Positions 7,852 through 14,902 of a stretch of 21,632 nucleotides of DNA are shown here, piece by piece (the first letter of the stretch is position 1; each line of letters begins with the position of its first letter). This stretch comes from Firmicutes bacterium UBA911 (lineage in GTDB: Bacteria; Bacillota; Desulfotomaculia; Desulfotomaculales; Desulforudaceae), in NCBI GenBank assembly GCA_002294005.1, contig DBEH01000045.1, positions 1-21,632 of the forward strand. The letters are read 5' to 3'. The notes beneath the pieces were generated by a model. The model saw nothing but the letters and a program-made list of their open reading frames with translations, had not been told where the DNA came from and searched no databases. Position numbers and translations under genes: made by a program.

Positions 7852-8596
7852 CGAGGTGGAGGTGCTGCGGCGGAGAACGTCACCGGCGGCCTGGCGGGAG
7901 GCGGCCGCCGCCGCGCCGCCCACCCGGAGCCTCATCCGGGCGCTGCGGGCACAGCCCGGGGTGTCCCTGATCGCCGAGGTGAAGGGCCGTTCCCCTTCGG
8001 CTGGAGTGATCCGCGCCGCCTTCGACCCGGTGGAAATCGCCGGTGTTTACGAGGGCGCCGCCGCCGCCGCCGTTTCCGTGCTTACGGACCACACCTATTT
8101 CGGCGGCCGTCCGGAATACCTTTCGGCGATCCGGCAAAGCGTGGCCCTGCCGCTGTTGCGCAAGGATTTCATCATCTCCGGGCACCAGGTATACGAGTCC
8201 CGCGTGCTGGGCGCGGACGCGGTCCTGTTGATCGCCGCCGTCCTGGACGACTACGAACTGAAAGACCTCATGGAACTGACCGCGGCTCTCGGTATGGAGC
8301 CCCTCGTCGAAGTCCATACCCCGGGGGAGCTGGAGCGCGCCGTCGCCGCGGCGGCGAGCCTGGTGGGGATCAACAACCGGGACCTGGGCACTTTCCGGAC
8401 CGATCTCAAGCACACCCGGGAATTGGCGGCACATTTGCCGGCCGGGGTGACCAAGGTCAGCGAGAGCGGCATCCGCACCCGGGACGACATGCTGACGCTG
8501 GCGGCCTGGGGCGTGGACGCCGCCCTGGTGGGGGAGGCCCTGATGCGGGCTAAAGACATCGGGGTCCGCGTCCGGGAACTCCTGGGGACGGCCTGA
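7820..8596 (+). CDS. trpC: Indole-3-glycerol phosphate synthase
   Basis: This TIM-barrel enzyme closes the indole ring from carboxyphenylamino-deoxyribulose phosphate. It has 258 residues from ATG 7820. Catalytic residues are in place: Lys55 in IAEVKGRSPS, Lys115 in LLRKDFI, Glu164 in PLVEVHT, Asn185 in GINNRDL, and the SESG phosphate loop (214-217). The frame opens at 7796, but ATG 7820 gives the usual N-terminus (MLNKIIASKR). It overlaps the end of trpD by 32 bases and has only a weak ribosome site, so it probably depends on coupling. A 77-base gap with inverted repeats separates it from trpF, the only real break within the trp genes. Confidence 0.97.
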   Translation: MLNKIIASKRSEVEVLRRRTSPAAWREAAAAAPPTRSLIRALRAQPGVSLIAEVKGRSPSAGVIRAAFDPVEIAGVYEGAAAAAVSVLTDHTYFGGRPEYLSAIRQSVALPLLRKDFIISGHQVYESRVLGADAVLLIAAVLDDYELKDLMELTAALGMEPLVEVHTPGELERAVAAAASLVGINNRDLGTFRTDLKHTRELAAHLPAGVTKVSESGIRTRDDMLTLAAWGVDAALVGEALMRAKDIGVRVRELLGTA

Positions 8597-8613
8597 TAGT
8601 TCAAGGACGCCGT

Positions 8614-8697
8614 GTGCCAGGCTTGTTGAATGAGCAAGCGACGTGCGAAATCAAGGGGGGCTTGCCACCATAAGTGAATAAGTTAAGTGCCTGGCAC
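8614..8697 (+). repeat. REP-like inverted repeat between trpC and trpF
   Basis: GTGCCAGGC (8614-8622) is the exact reverse complement of GCCTGGCAC (8689-8697), 66 bases apart. The right copy is itself a palindrome (GTGCC-T-GGCAC, 8687-8697). Between them, GCTTG (8621-8625) can pair with CAAGC (8635-8639), and CAAG (8652-8655) with CTTG (8661-8664). Two inverted palindromes around a short spacer is the layout of REP doublets (BIME/REPIN). The right copy lies inside the trpF reading frame as called. Mobility is inferred, not seen. Confidence 0.5.
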
Positions 8698-9312
8698 CTA
8701 CTGGTCAAAATCTGCGGGATCACGGACTCTGATACCGCCCTGGCGGCGGCGGCCGCCGGCGCCGACGCCCTCGGCTTTGTGTTCGCCCCGGGGCGGCGCC
8801 GGGTCGCACCGGAAACGGCGCGCGACATCATCCGGAGACTGCCCCCGGAAGTGCTCACCGTGGGGGTTTTCGTGGACGAAGATCCGGAAACGGTCCGTGG
8901 AATCGCTGCGTACTGCGGGCTGGGGGCGCTCCAGTTCCACGGGCGGGAAAGTCCGGACTACTGCCGGGACTTCCAGGGGCGGGCGGTCAAGGCTTTCGGG
9001 GTGACCAGGAGTTCTGCCGGGGACCTGGAGCGGGCCGCCGCTGCGTATCCGGTCTGGGCGCTCTTGCTGGACACCGCCGCGGGGGGGCGGCCGGGCGGCA
9101 CGGGGCGGGTGTTCGACTGGCGGCTTGTGGAGTCCCTGAAGTTCTCCCGGCCGGTCATTCTGGCGGGGGGCTTGAACCCCGAAAACGTCCAGGCGGCGAT
9201 CGCCGCCGTCCGCCCTTACGGGGTGGACGTTTCCACGGGGGTTGAAACCGGGGGGGTCAAAGACCCGGAGAAAATTCGCCGTTTCATTAAACTGGCAAGG
9301 GAGGCGGGATGA
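8674..9312 (+). CDS. trpF: Phosphoribosylanthranilate isomerase
   Basis: It catalyses the Amadori rearrangement between the TrpD and TrpC steps. The 212-residue product has the TrpF pattern: VKICGIT with catalytic Cys14, GADALGFVFAPGRRR, LLLDTAAGG with the acid Asp, and ILAGGLNPENV near the phosphate site. The start is uncertain. GTG 8674 has a poor ribosome site, and residues 2-9 (NKLSAWHL) come partly from the REP-like palindrome. TrpF proteins normally begin right at the VKICGIT strand, where this gene has CTG (8701). The stop overlaps trpB ATG (ATGA), so trpB is coupled. Confidence 0.93.
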   Translation: MNKLSAWHLLVKICGITDSDTALAAAAAGADALGFVFAPGRRRVAPETARDIIRRLPPEVLTVGVFVDEDPETVRGIAAYCGLGALQFHGRESPDYCRDFQGRAVKAFGVTRSSAGDLERAAAAYPVWALLLDTAAGGRPGGTGRVFDWRLVESLKFSRPVILAGGLNPENVQAAIAAVRPYGVDVSTGVETGGVKDPEKIRRFIKLAREAG

Positions 9313-10493
9313 TGCTGCCGGATGAGAGGGGGTACTACGGCGCTTTCGGGGGCCGCTACGTTCCCGAGACACTCATGTCGGCGCTCGAGGAGTTGGGGCA
9401 GGCCTATCAGAGCGCCCGGGCGGACGAGCGGTTCCAGCAGGAGATCGACCACTACCTGAGTCACTATGTGGGCCGGCCGAGTCCCCTCTATTTTGCGGCG
9501 AACTTGAGCCGGGAAGCGGGAGGGGCCCGGATTTACCTCAAAAGAGAGGACCTGAATCATACCGGGGCCCACAAGATCAACAACACCCTCGGGCAGGCGC
9601 TGCTGGCCCGGCGGATGGGGAAAAAGCGGCTGATCGCGGAGACGGGCGCCGGACAGCACGGCGTGGCCACCGCCACGGCGGCCGCGCTGTTCGGGTTTTC
9701 CTGCACCATCTTTATGGGCAGCGAGGACGTGCGGCGTCAGGCACTGAACGTGTTCCGGATGCGGCTTCTGAGCGCCGAGGTGGTTGAAGTGGCCGCGGGG
9801 AGCAAAACCCTGAAAGACGCGATGAACGAGGCCATCCGCGACTGGGTGACCAACGTGGAACACACCTACTACCTGATCGGTTCGGTGGCCGGGCCCCACC
9901 CGTACCCGTTGATGGTCCGGGAATTCCAGTCGGTGATCGGGAGGGAGACGCGCCGGCAGGCCGTTCGGCTGACCGGCGGCCTGCCGGACTACATAGTGGC
10001 CTGCGTCGGCGGGGGCTCGAACGCCATGGGCATGTTCTCGGAGTTCCTGGGGGAAACGAAGGTGTGCCTGGTCGGCGTGGAGGCCGGAGGACTCGGCCCG
10101 GAAACGGGCCGCCACGCGGCGACCCTGTCCCGCGGCTGGCCGGGGGTGCTGCACGGTTCGCTGAGCTACCTGCTCCAGGATGTCCACGGCCAGGTGCTGC
10201 CGGTGCATTCGGTCTCCGCCGGCCTGGACTACCCGGGGGTGGGCCCGGAACTGAGCTATCTAAAAGATTCGGGCCGGGTCCTTTTCACCACCGCCACGGA
10301 CGCCGAGGCGCTGGACGCTTTCCGGCTGCTGTGCCGGACGGAGGGCATCCTGCCCGCGCTGGAAAGCGCCCACGCCGTGGCCGAGGCGGTGAAGCTGGCC
10401 CGGACCTTGACGCCGGCGGCGTCGGTCGTCGTCAACCTCTCGGGTCGGGGGGACAAAGACGTCGAGACGGTGGCGGGGGAGGTGCGGCAATGA
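9309..10493 (+). CDS. trpB: Tryptophan synthase beta chain
   Basis: This PLP enzyme condenses indole with serine to give tryptophan and works in an alpha2beta2 complex with TrpA. The 394-residue length is normal. Lys89 in LNHTGAHKINNT binds PLP, Glu113 in AETGAGQHG is the catalytic acid, and GGGSN (236-240) holds the PLP phosphate. The N-terminus (GYYGAFGGRYVPETLM) is that of TrpB1, the TrpA-dependent type. It starts at ATG 9309 (or the next ATG) within the trpF stop and overlaps trpA by four bases. Confidence 0.98.
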   Translation: MMLPDERGYYGAFGGRYVPETLMSALEELGQAYQSARADERFQQEIDHYLSHYVGRPSPLYFAANLSREAGGARIYLKREDLNHTGAHKINNTLGQALLARRMGKKRLIAETGAGQHGVATATAAALFGFSCTIFMGSEDVRRQALNVFRMRLLSAEVVEVAAGSKTLKDAMNEAIRDWVTNVEHTYYLIGSVAGPHPYPLMVREFQSVIGRETRRQAVRLTGGLPDYIVACVGGGSNAMGMFSEFLGETKVCLVGVEAGGLGPETGRHAATLSRGWPGVLHGSLSYLLQDVHGQVLPVHSVSAGLDYPGVGPELSYLKDSGRVLFTTATDAEALDAFRLLCRTEGILPALESAHAVAEAVKLARTLTPAASVVVNLSGRGDKDVETVAGEVRQ

Positions 10494-11293
10494 GCGGCGG
10501 GCGGATCGCCGCCGCCTTCGAGCGGCTGCGCGGGCGGGGGGAAAAGGGGCTCATCACCTTTGTAACCGCCGGCTACCCAAACCTGGAGACGACCAGGAGC
10601 CTGGTGCTGGCGATGGCGGATTCGGGGGCGGACGTGATTGAACTAGGGGTGCCGTTTTCGGACCCGCTGGCGGATGGCCCGGTGATCCAACGGGCCTCGC
10701 AGGCCGCGCTGAACACGGGCGTTACCCTGGCCGCGATCCTGGCGCTGGTACGGGAACTGCGGCGGGAGACCGGTGTTCCCCTGGTGCTGATGAGTTACTT
10801 CAATCCCATCCTCAGCTTCGGGCCGGAGCGGCTGGCGTCCGCGGCCGCCGGGGCCGGGGCCGACGGCCTGATCATCCCGGACCTGCCGCTGGAGGAAGCC
10901 GGCCCGGTGCTGGAACTCGCGGACGGATACGGCCTGGACCTGATCCCCCTGGTGGCGCCGACCTCCACGCCGCGCCGGATCGCCGCGATTGCGGCGCAGG
11001 CCCGGGGCTTCGTGTACTGCGTGTCGGTGACGGGCGTGACCGGCGCGCGGTCCGGCTACTCCGAAAAGCTGGCGGGGGTGTGCCGGACGGTGCGGGAGCA
11101 TACCCGGCTGCCGGTCGCGGTCGGCTTCGGCATCGCCCACGAAGACCAGGTGCGCGTGCTGGCCCCCCACGCCGATGCCCTGATCGTGGGCAGCGCCGTC
11201 ATCGATTTGATCCAAGGCACGGATAAGAACGGGAGCGTCAGCAGAGTAGGGAGTCTGGTAGTTGAACTGAAACAACTACTGCAGAAATTATAG
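10490..11293 (+). CDS. trpA: Tryptophan synthase alpha chain
   Basis: It splits indole-3-glycerol phosphate and channels indole to TrpB. From ATG 10490 it has 267 residues. The frame opens far upstream at 10064, but that part only shadows trpB. Catalytic Glu51 and Asp62 sit in ELGVPFSDPLADGP, and VSVTGVTGARSG and GFGI are the phosphate-site loops. GGAGGTG precedes the ATG, which overlaps the trpB stop. It is the last of the seven trp genes; a 106-base gap follows before hisC. Confidence 0.97.
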   Translation: MSGGRIAAAFERLRGRGEKGLITFVTAGYPNLETTRSLVLAMADSGADVIELGVPFSDPLADGPVIQRASQAALNTGVTLAAILALVRELRRETGVPLVLMSYFNPILSFGPERLASAAAGAGADGLIIPDLPLEEAGPVLELADGYGLDLIPLVAPTSTPRRIAAIAAQARGFVYCVSVTGVTGARSGYSEKLAGVCRTVREHTRLPVAVGFGIAHEDQVRVLAPHADALIVGSAVIDLIQGTDKNGSVSRVGSLVVELKQLLQKL

Positions 11294-11302
11294 GTTGCGT
11301 GC

Positions 11303-11344
11303 CTCCGGGGTTGGTGGTAACATTCTTTACAAACTACCTCGGAG
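11303..11344 (+). other. Stem-loop in the trpA-hisC gap
   Basis: CTCCGGGG (11303-11310) pairs along its length with CCTCGGAG (11337-11344), one pair being G-U, around a 26-base loop. No T-run follows, so it is not an intrinsic terminator. It could mark processing or protect the message end. The rest of the 106-base gap (11294-11399) shows no clear promoter. Confidence 0.3.
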
Positions 11345-11399
11345 CCACAAGAAGTCTCTGCGGCTGACAAAGATGGTTCCGTCCCGGGGAGGGAGTCGA

Positions 11400-12488
11400 T
11401 TGTCCGAACTGGCGCGGGGAAATATCCTGGACCTGGCGGTGTACCGGCCGGGCAAGCCCATTGAAGAAGTGCAGCGGGAACTCGGCCTCACGGAGGTCGT
11501 GAAGCTGGCGTCGAACGAAAACGCCGTCGGAGCGTCCCCGGAAGTAATCGAGGTTCTGAAAAACGCCGCTTACGTGGTACACTGCTATCCTGACGGGTCG
11601 AGCTACCGGCTGCGGCAGGCGTTGGCTGAATTTTACGGGCTCGACCCCGGGCAAGTACACCTGGGCAACGGTTCCAACGAAATCGTGCAGCAGATTTCCC
11701 TGGCTTTTCTGGATCCGGGTGACGAAGCACTGATGCCTGTTCCCAGTTTTCCGCGCTACCAACCGCTGGCCCGGATGATGAACGCCGTGCCGGTGGAGGT
11801 GCCGCTGACGGACGACACCCTGGACCTGGAGGCCATGGCCGCGCGCCTGAACCCGCGTACCAAGCTGGTGTACATCTGCAACCCGAACAACCCGACCGGC
11901 ACCATCGTCGGCCGCGCGGAACTGGACCGTTTCATGGGCCTTGTGCCCCGGCGCTGCCTGGTAGTGCTGGACGAGGCCTATTTCGAGTACGTTGACGACC
12001 CGCGCTACCCGGACGGCCTGGCCTACGTCGCCGCTCTTCCGAATGTGGTCGTGCTGCGCACTTTTTCCAAGATGTACGGGCTGGCCGGGCTGCGTGTCGG
12101 TTACGCCGCGGCGCGGCCGGGAATCGTGGACTGCCTGGAGCGGGTGCGCGAACCGTTTAACGTGAACAGCATGGCCCAGGAAGCAGCCCTCACCGCCCTG
12201 GCCGGCCAGGCCCACGTGGAGGCGCTCCGGAAGCTGAACCGGGAGGAAAAGGAATACCTGTACCGGGAGTTCACCCGGATGGGGTTGCCCTATGTGCCTA
12301 CCGAGGCGAACTTCATCCTGTTTGACGCCGGCCGGGACGAAAAAGCGGTGTTTCAAGGCCTATTGCGCCGGGGCGTCATTATCCGGGGCGGGTTCGGTTA
12401 TCCCACCCGCCTGAGGGTCACCATCGGCACCCGCGACCAGAACCGGAAGTTCATCAAAGCCCTGGAAGCGTTTCTGAAGGAGGAATAA
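11400..12488 (+). CDS. hisC: Histidinol-phosphate/aromatic aminotransferase
   Basis: This class I/II PLP aminotransferase of the HisC family has 362 residues from TTG 11400. That codon follows GGGGAGGGAG and gives the usual HisC N-terminus; the frame opens at 11295 without a ribosome site. Landmarks are KLASNENAVG (35-44), YPDGSSYRLR (63-72), CNPNNPTGT (160-168), VVLDEAYFEYV (188-198), and TFSKMYGLAGLRVGY with PLP Lys224. HisC enzymes often also transaminate prephenate or phenylpyruvate and hydroxyphenylpyruvate. Placement between trpA and aroF, as in the B. subtilis trp-hisC-tyrA-aroE cluster, points to a role in Phe/Tyr synthesis as well as, or instead of, histidine. Sequence alone does not settle the preference. 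Confidence 0.93.
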   Translation: MSELARGNILDLAVYRPGKPIEEVQRELGLTEVVKLASNENAVGASPEVIEVLKNAAYVVHCYPDGSSYRLRQALAEFYGLDPGQVHLGNGSNEIVQQISLAFLDPGDEALMPVPSFPRYQPLARMMNAVPVEVPLTDDTLDLEAMAARLNPRTKLVYICNPNNPTGTIVGRAELDRFMGLVPRRCLVVLDEAYFEYVDDPRYPDGLAYVAALPNVVVLRTFSKMYGLAGLRVGYAAARPGIVDCLERVREPFNVNSMAQEAALTALAGQAHVEALRKLNREEKEYLYREFTRMGLPYVPTEANFILFDAGRDEKAVFQGLLRRGVIIRGGFGYPTRLRVTIGTRDQNRKFIKALEAFLKEE

Positions 12489-12491
12489 AGG

Positions 12492-13505
12492 ATGGTCATT
12501 GTAATGCACCATGAGGCGAGCGAAGCGGAGATTGAGTCTGTCGTGAAGAGAATAGAGTCGGCCGGCTACCGGGCCCACCTTTCCCGCGGGGTGGAGCGGA
12601 CGATTATCGGGGCCATCGGCGACGAGACCCTCCTCGGGGACGCCGGGATCGAACTCCTGCCGGGGGTGGACAAGGTCATCCCGATCATGGCCCCGTACAA
12701 ACTGGCCAGCCGGGTGATGAAATCCGAGCGCACGGTGGTCACCATCGGGGACGTGACCATCGGCGGCGACACCGTCCAGGTGATGGCCGGCCCGTGCGCG
12801 GTCGAAAGCGAAGAACAGCTTTTTGAGGTGGCGGAAAGAGTCAGGGAGGCCGGAGCGCGGATTTTGCGGGGCGGCGCCTACAAACCCCGCACCTCCCCTT
12901 ATGCTTTCCAGGGACTGGCCGAGAGGGGGCTTAAGCTTCTGGCCGAGACCCGGGCGCGGTACGGCCTGCTGATTGTGACCGAGGTCATGGATGCCCAGAC
13001 GCTGCCCCTGGTGGCCGAGTACGCGGACATCATCCAGATCGGCACCCGGAACATGCAGAATTTCTACCTGCTCCGTGAAGTGGGCCGGTACAACAAACCG
13101 GTCCTGTTAAAACGCGGCCTGGCGGCCACCATTGAGGAATGGCTGATGGCGGCCGAGTACATCCTGAACGAGGGGAACCCGAACGTAATCCTGTGCGAAC
13201 GCGGGATCCGCAGTTTTGAGACCTTTACCCGGAATACCCTGGACATTTCGGCCGTGCCGATCGTCAAGCATCTCTCCCACCTGCCGGTGGTGGTCGACCC
13301 CAGTCACGGCATCGGCAAGTACAAGTTCGTGCCGCCGATGGCACTGGCCGCCGTGGCTGCCGGGGCCGACGGCCTCCTGATCGAAGTCCACCCCAACCCG
13401 TCCGAGGCCTTGTGTGACGGGGCGCAGTCCCTGACCCCGAAGAAGTTTGGGAAGACTATGGTTCAACTGGCGCAGATCGCGCACGCAGTCGGCCGGAGAG
13501 TCTAG
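12492..13505 (+). CDS. aroF: DAHP synthase, type I-beta with N-terminal regulatory domain
   Basis: It condenses phosphoenolpyruvate and erythrose 4-phosphate, the first shikimate-pathway step. The 337 residues split into a ferredoxin-like (ACT-like) domain at 1-70 and a TIM barrel. Metal ligands Cys102 (GPCAVES), His272 (DPSHG), Glu298 (IEVHPNP) and Asp309 (LCDGAQS) have the same numbers that I recall for the Thermotoga maritima enzyme. LRGGAYKPRTSPYAFQG (125-141) holds the PEP-binding loop. The regulatory domain in that family mediates inhibition by Tyr or Phe. ATG 12492 lies three bases after the hisC stop behind AAGGAGG. Confidence 0.96.
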   Translation: MVIVMHHEASEAEIESVVKRIESAGYRAHLSRGVERTIIGAIGDETLLGDAGIELLPGVDKVIPIMAPYKLASRVMKSERTVVTIGDVTIGGDTVQVMAGPCAVESEEQLFEVAERVREAGARILRGGAYKPRTSPYAFQGLAERGLKLLAETRARYGLLIVTEVMDAQTLPLVAEYADIIQIGTRNMQNFYLLREVGRYNKPVLLKRGLAATIEEWLMAAEYILNEGNPNVILCERGIRSFETFTRNTLDISAVPIVKHLSHLPVVVDPSHGIGKYKFVPPMALAAVAAGADGLLIEVHPNPSEALCDGAQSLTPKKFGKTMVQLAQIAHAVGRRV

Positions 13506-13541
13506 CGGTCAGGTTGCCGGCGTTTTAAGGAGAGGGCTTTT

Positions 13542-14636
13542 TTGTTTAACCAGGTGTCCATTATCGGGGTGGGCCTCATCGGGGGTTCTATCGGCCTGGG
13601 TTTAAGGGCCCGGGGATTGGCCCGCACCGTGACCGGCGTCGGCCGCGACCCGTCGCGCCTGCAAGAGGCGCGTGCGCGGGGCGCCGTCGATCATTTCACC
13701 ACCGACCCCCAAGCCGGACTGGCCGGCGCCGAACTGGTGGTCATCGCCGTTCCGGTGGCCAGCATCATCCCGGTGTTGCGCTCCGTGCTCCCGCACCTGC
13801 GGCCGGAAACCATTGTGACGGATGTCGGGAGCTGCAAAGCGGCGGTGGTGGACGCCGCCGTTGAGATTATTCCCGCCGGGGTGCACTTCGTGGGCGGGCA
13901 CCCTATGGCCGGTTCGGAGCAGGCCGGGATCGGCGGTGCCGACCGTTACCTGTTTGAGGGCGCGTACTACGTTCTCACGCCCACGCCCCGCACCGATCGG
14001 CGGGCATTGGAGCGGGTGCGGTTGATGGCGGAAGGACTGGGGTGCCGGGTGATCGAGATGGTGCCCGGCGAACATGACCGGGCCGTGGCCGCCGTCAGCC
14101 ACTTGCCGCACCTGTTGGCCTGCACCCTGGTGAATACGGTGGCCGGGATGGAAGGTTCGGAACGGGCGCTGGCGCTGGCGGCCGGCGGCTACCGCGACAC
14201 CACCCGGGTGGCGGCCGGCAGTCCTCCGATGTGGCGCGACATATTCCTGGCCAACCGGGGGATGCTGAAGGCTTTGCTGCACCGGTTCCGCGCGGAACTG
14301 AACGCTATTGAAGGCGCCCTGGATGAAGGCGGGGCGGAAAAAATCACCGCCTGGCTCCAAAAGGCGCGGGAGAGCCGGGAAGGCCTGCCGACCCGGGTGA
14401 AGGGATACTTGAAAGACCTCCACGAAATCACCATCACCATTTCCGACCGCCCGGGGACCATTGCCACGGTGGCCTCGATCCTCGGCCGGCACGAAATAAA
14501 CATTTCCGACCTGGAGATCCTCCGGGTGCGGGAAGGTGAAGGCGGCACCGTCCGCCTGGCCTTCGGCGCCGCGCCGGACCGGGACCGGGCCGCCGAATTG
14601 CTGGCCGGCGAAGGGATCCCGGTGACCAGGCGCTGA
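13542..14636 (+). CDS. tyrA: Prephenate dehydrogenase with C-terminal ACT domain
   Basis: It oxidatively decarboxylates prephenate to 4-hydroxyphenylpyruvate using NAD(P). The start is TTG 13542 behind AAGGAGAG. The Rossmann motif GVGLIGGSIG is at 9-18. TDVGSCK (93-99), HPMAGSE (120-126) and SHLPHLLA with His187 are family hallmarks. An all-helical dimer domain follows, and an ACT domain (about 294-364, ITITISDRPGTIATVASIL) probably gives tyrosine feedback. There is no fused chorismate mutase, so AroH at 1925 is its likely partner. The gene is followed by a 266-base repeat-rich gap. Confidence 0.96.
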   Translation: MFNQVSIIGVGLIGGSIGLGLRARGLARTVTGVGRDPSRLQEARARGAVDHFTTDPQAGLAGAELVVIAVPVASIIPVLRSVLPHLRPETIVTDVGSCKAAVVDAAVEIIPAGVHFVGGHPMAGSEQAGIGGADRYLFEGAYYVLTPTPRTDRRALERVRLMAEGLGCRVIEMVPGEHDRAVAAVSHLPHLLACTLVNTVAGMEGSERALALAAGGYRDTTRVAAGSPPMWRDIFLANRGMLKALLHRFRAELNAIEGALDEGGAEKITAWLQKARESREGLPTRVKGYLKDLHEITITISDRPGTIATVASILGRHEINISDLEILRVREGEGGTVRLAFGAAPDRDRAAELLAGEGIPVTRR

Positions 14637-14649
14637 CCCCTTTCCCCGT

Positions 14650-14784
14650 CAGGGGACTGGCTCGTCTTCCGGTAGCAGGTGCGTCCGTTGGGCGCCCCAG
14701 GGGACTGGCTCGTTTTAGGCCAGGGGAAGAATAGGAAAAATAGGGGACTGTCCCCTATTTCGCCCCAGCAGGGGACTGGCTCGT
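14650..14784 (+). repeat. Three direct copies of a 16-base REP-like unit
   Basis: CAGGGGACTGGCTCGT occurs exactly at 14650-14665, 14698-14713 and 14769-14784, spaced 48 and 71 bases. Each is followed by a T-rich stretch (TT or TTTT). Spacing is irregular and the unit short, so this is not CRISPR. The GGGGAC core is shared with the palindrome at 14738-14760 and with inverted copies further right, which makes the gap a mosaic of related elements. Confidence 0.75.
14738..14760 (+). terminator. Perfect palindrome, possible tyrA terminator
   Basis: AAATAGGGGA (14738-14747) and TCCCCTATTT (14751-14760) are exact reverse complements around a CTG centre. As RNA this gives a strong stem with a 3-base loop and an A/U-rich outer part, so it could terminate in both directions. 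It is also the GGGGACTGTCCCC form of the surrounding REP-like unit, so its origin may be as a repeat. Confidence 0.45.
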
Positions 14785-14847
14785 TTTTGGGCAGGCAATC
14801 GAATCGGACCCCGGGAAGTTGATGCAGCCAAAAACGTGCCTGTCCCC
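14771..14847 (+). repeat. Imperfect 20-base inverted repeat (MITE/REP-doublet-like)
   Basis: The arm at 14771-14790 (GGGGACTGGCTCGTTTTTGG) and the reverse complement of 14828-14847 agree at 18 of 20 positions, with both differences being T to A. The arms enclose 37 bases. Two facing copies of one unit around a short core is typical of non-autonomous REP doublets. No transposase lies in the window. Confidence 0.6.
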
Positions 14848-14873
14848 CTCGGTGACCAGTCCCCCTCGGTGAC
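14842..14873 (+). repeat. 15-base direct repeat before aroA
   Basis: GTCCCCCTCGGTGAC occurs at 14842-14856 and again at 14859-14873, a 17-base period. Both copies contain the inverted GTCCCC core of the neighbouring units. The second ends 29 bases before the aroA start and lies in its likely 5' untranslated region. Confidence 0.7.
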
Positions 14874-14902
14874 TCAGAATCCAGTTGAGGCGGTGAACAC
14901 TG

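Noticed and set aside
9216..10208. 330-residue minus-strand open frame
   Set aside because: It is antisense to trpF and trpB, both unambiguous genes.
11295..11399. N-terminal extension of hisC to 11295
   Set aside because: The extra 35 residues are unlike HisC, contain the stem-loop region, and have no ribosome site; TTG 11400 fits the family start.
11334..12356. 340-residue minus-strand open frame
   Set aside because: It mirrors hisC, whose sense frame shows clear PLP-enzyme motifs; the antisense product looks low in complexity and unlike any family.
14650..14873. CRISPR array
   Set aside because: Units are only 15-16 bases with unequal spacing and mixed orientation, and no cas genes lie nearby.
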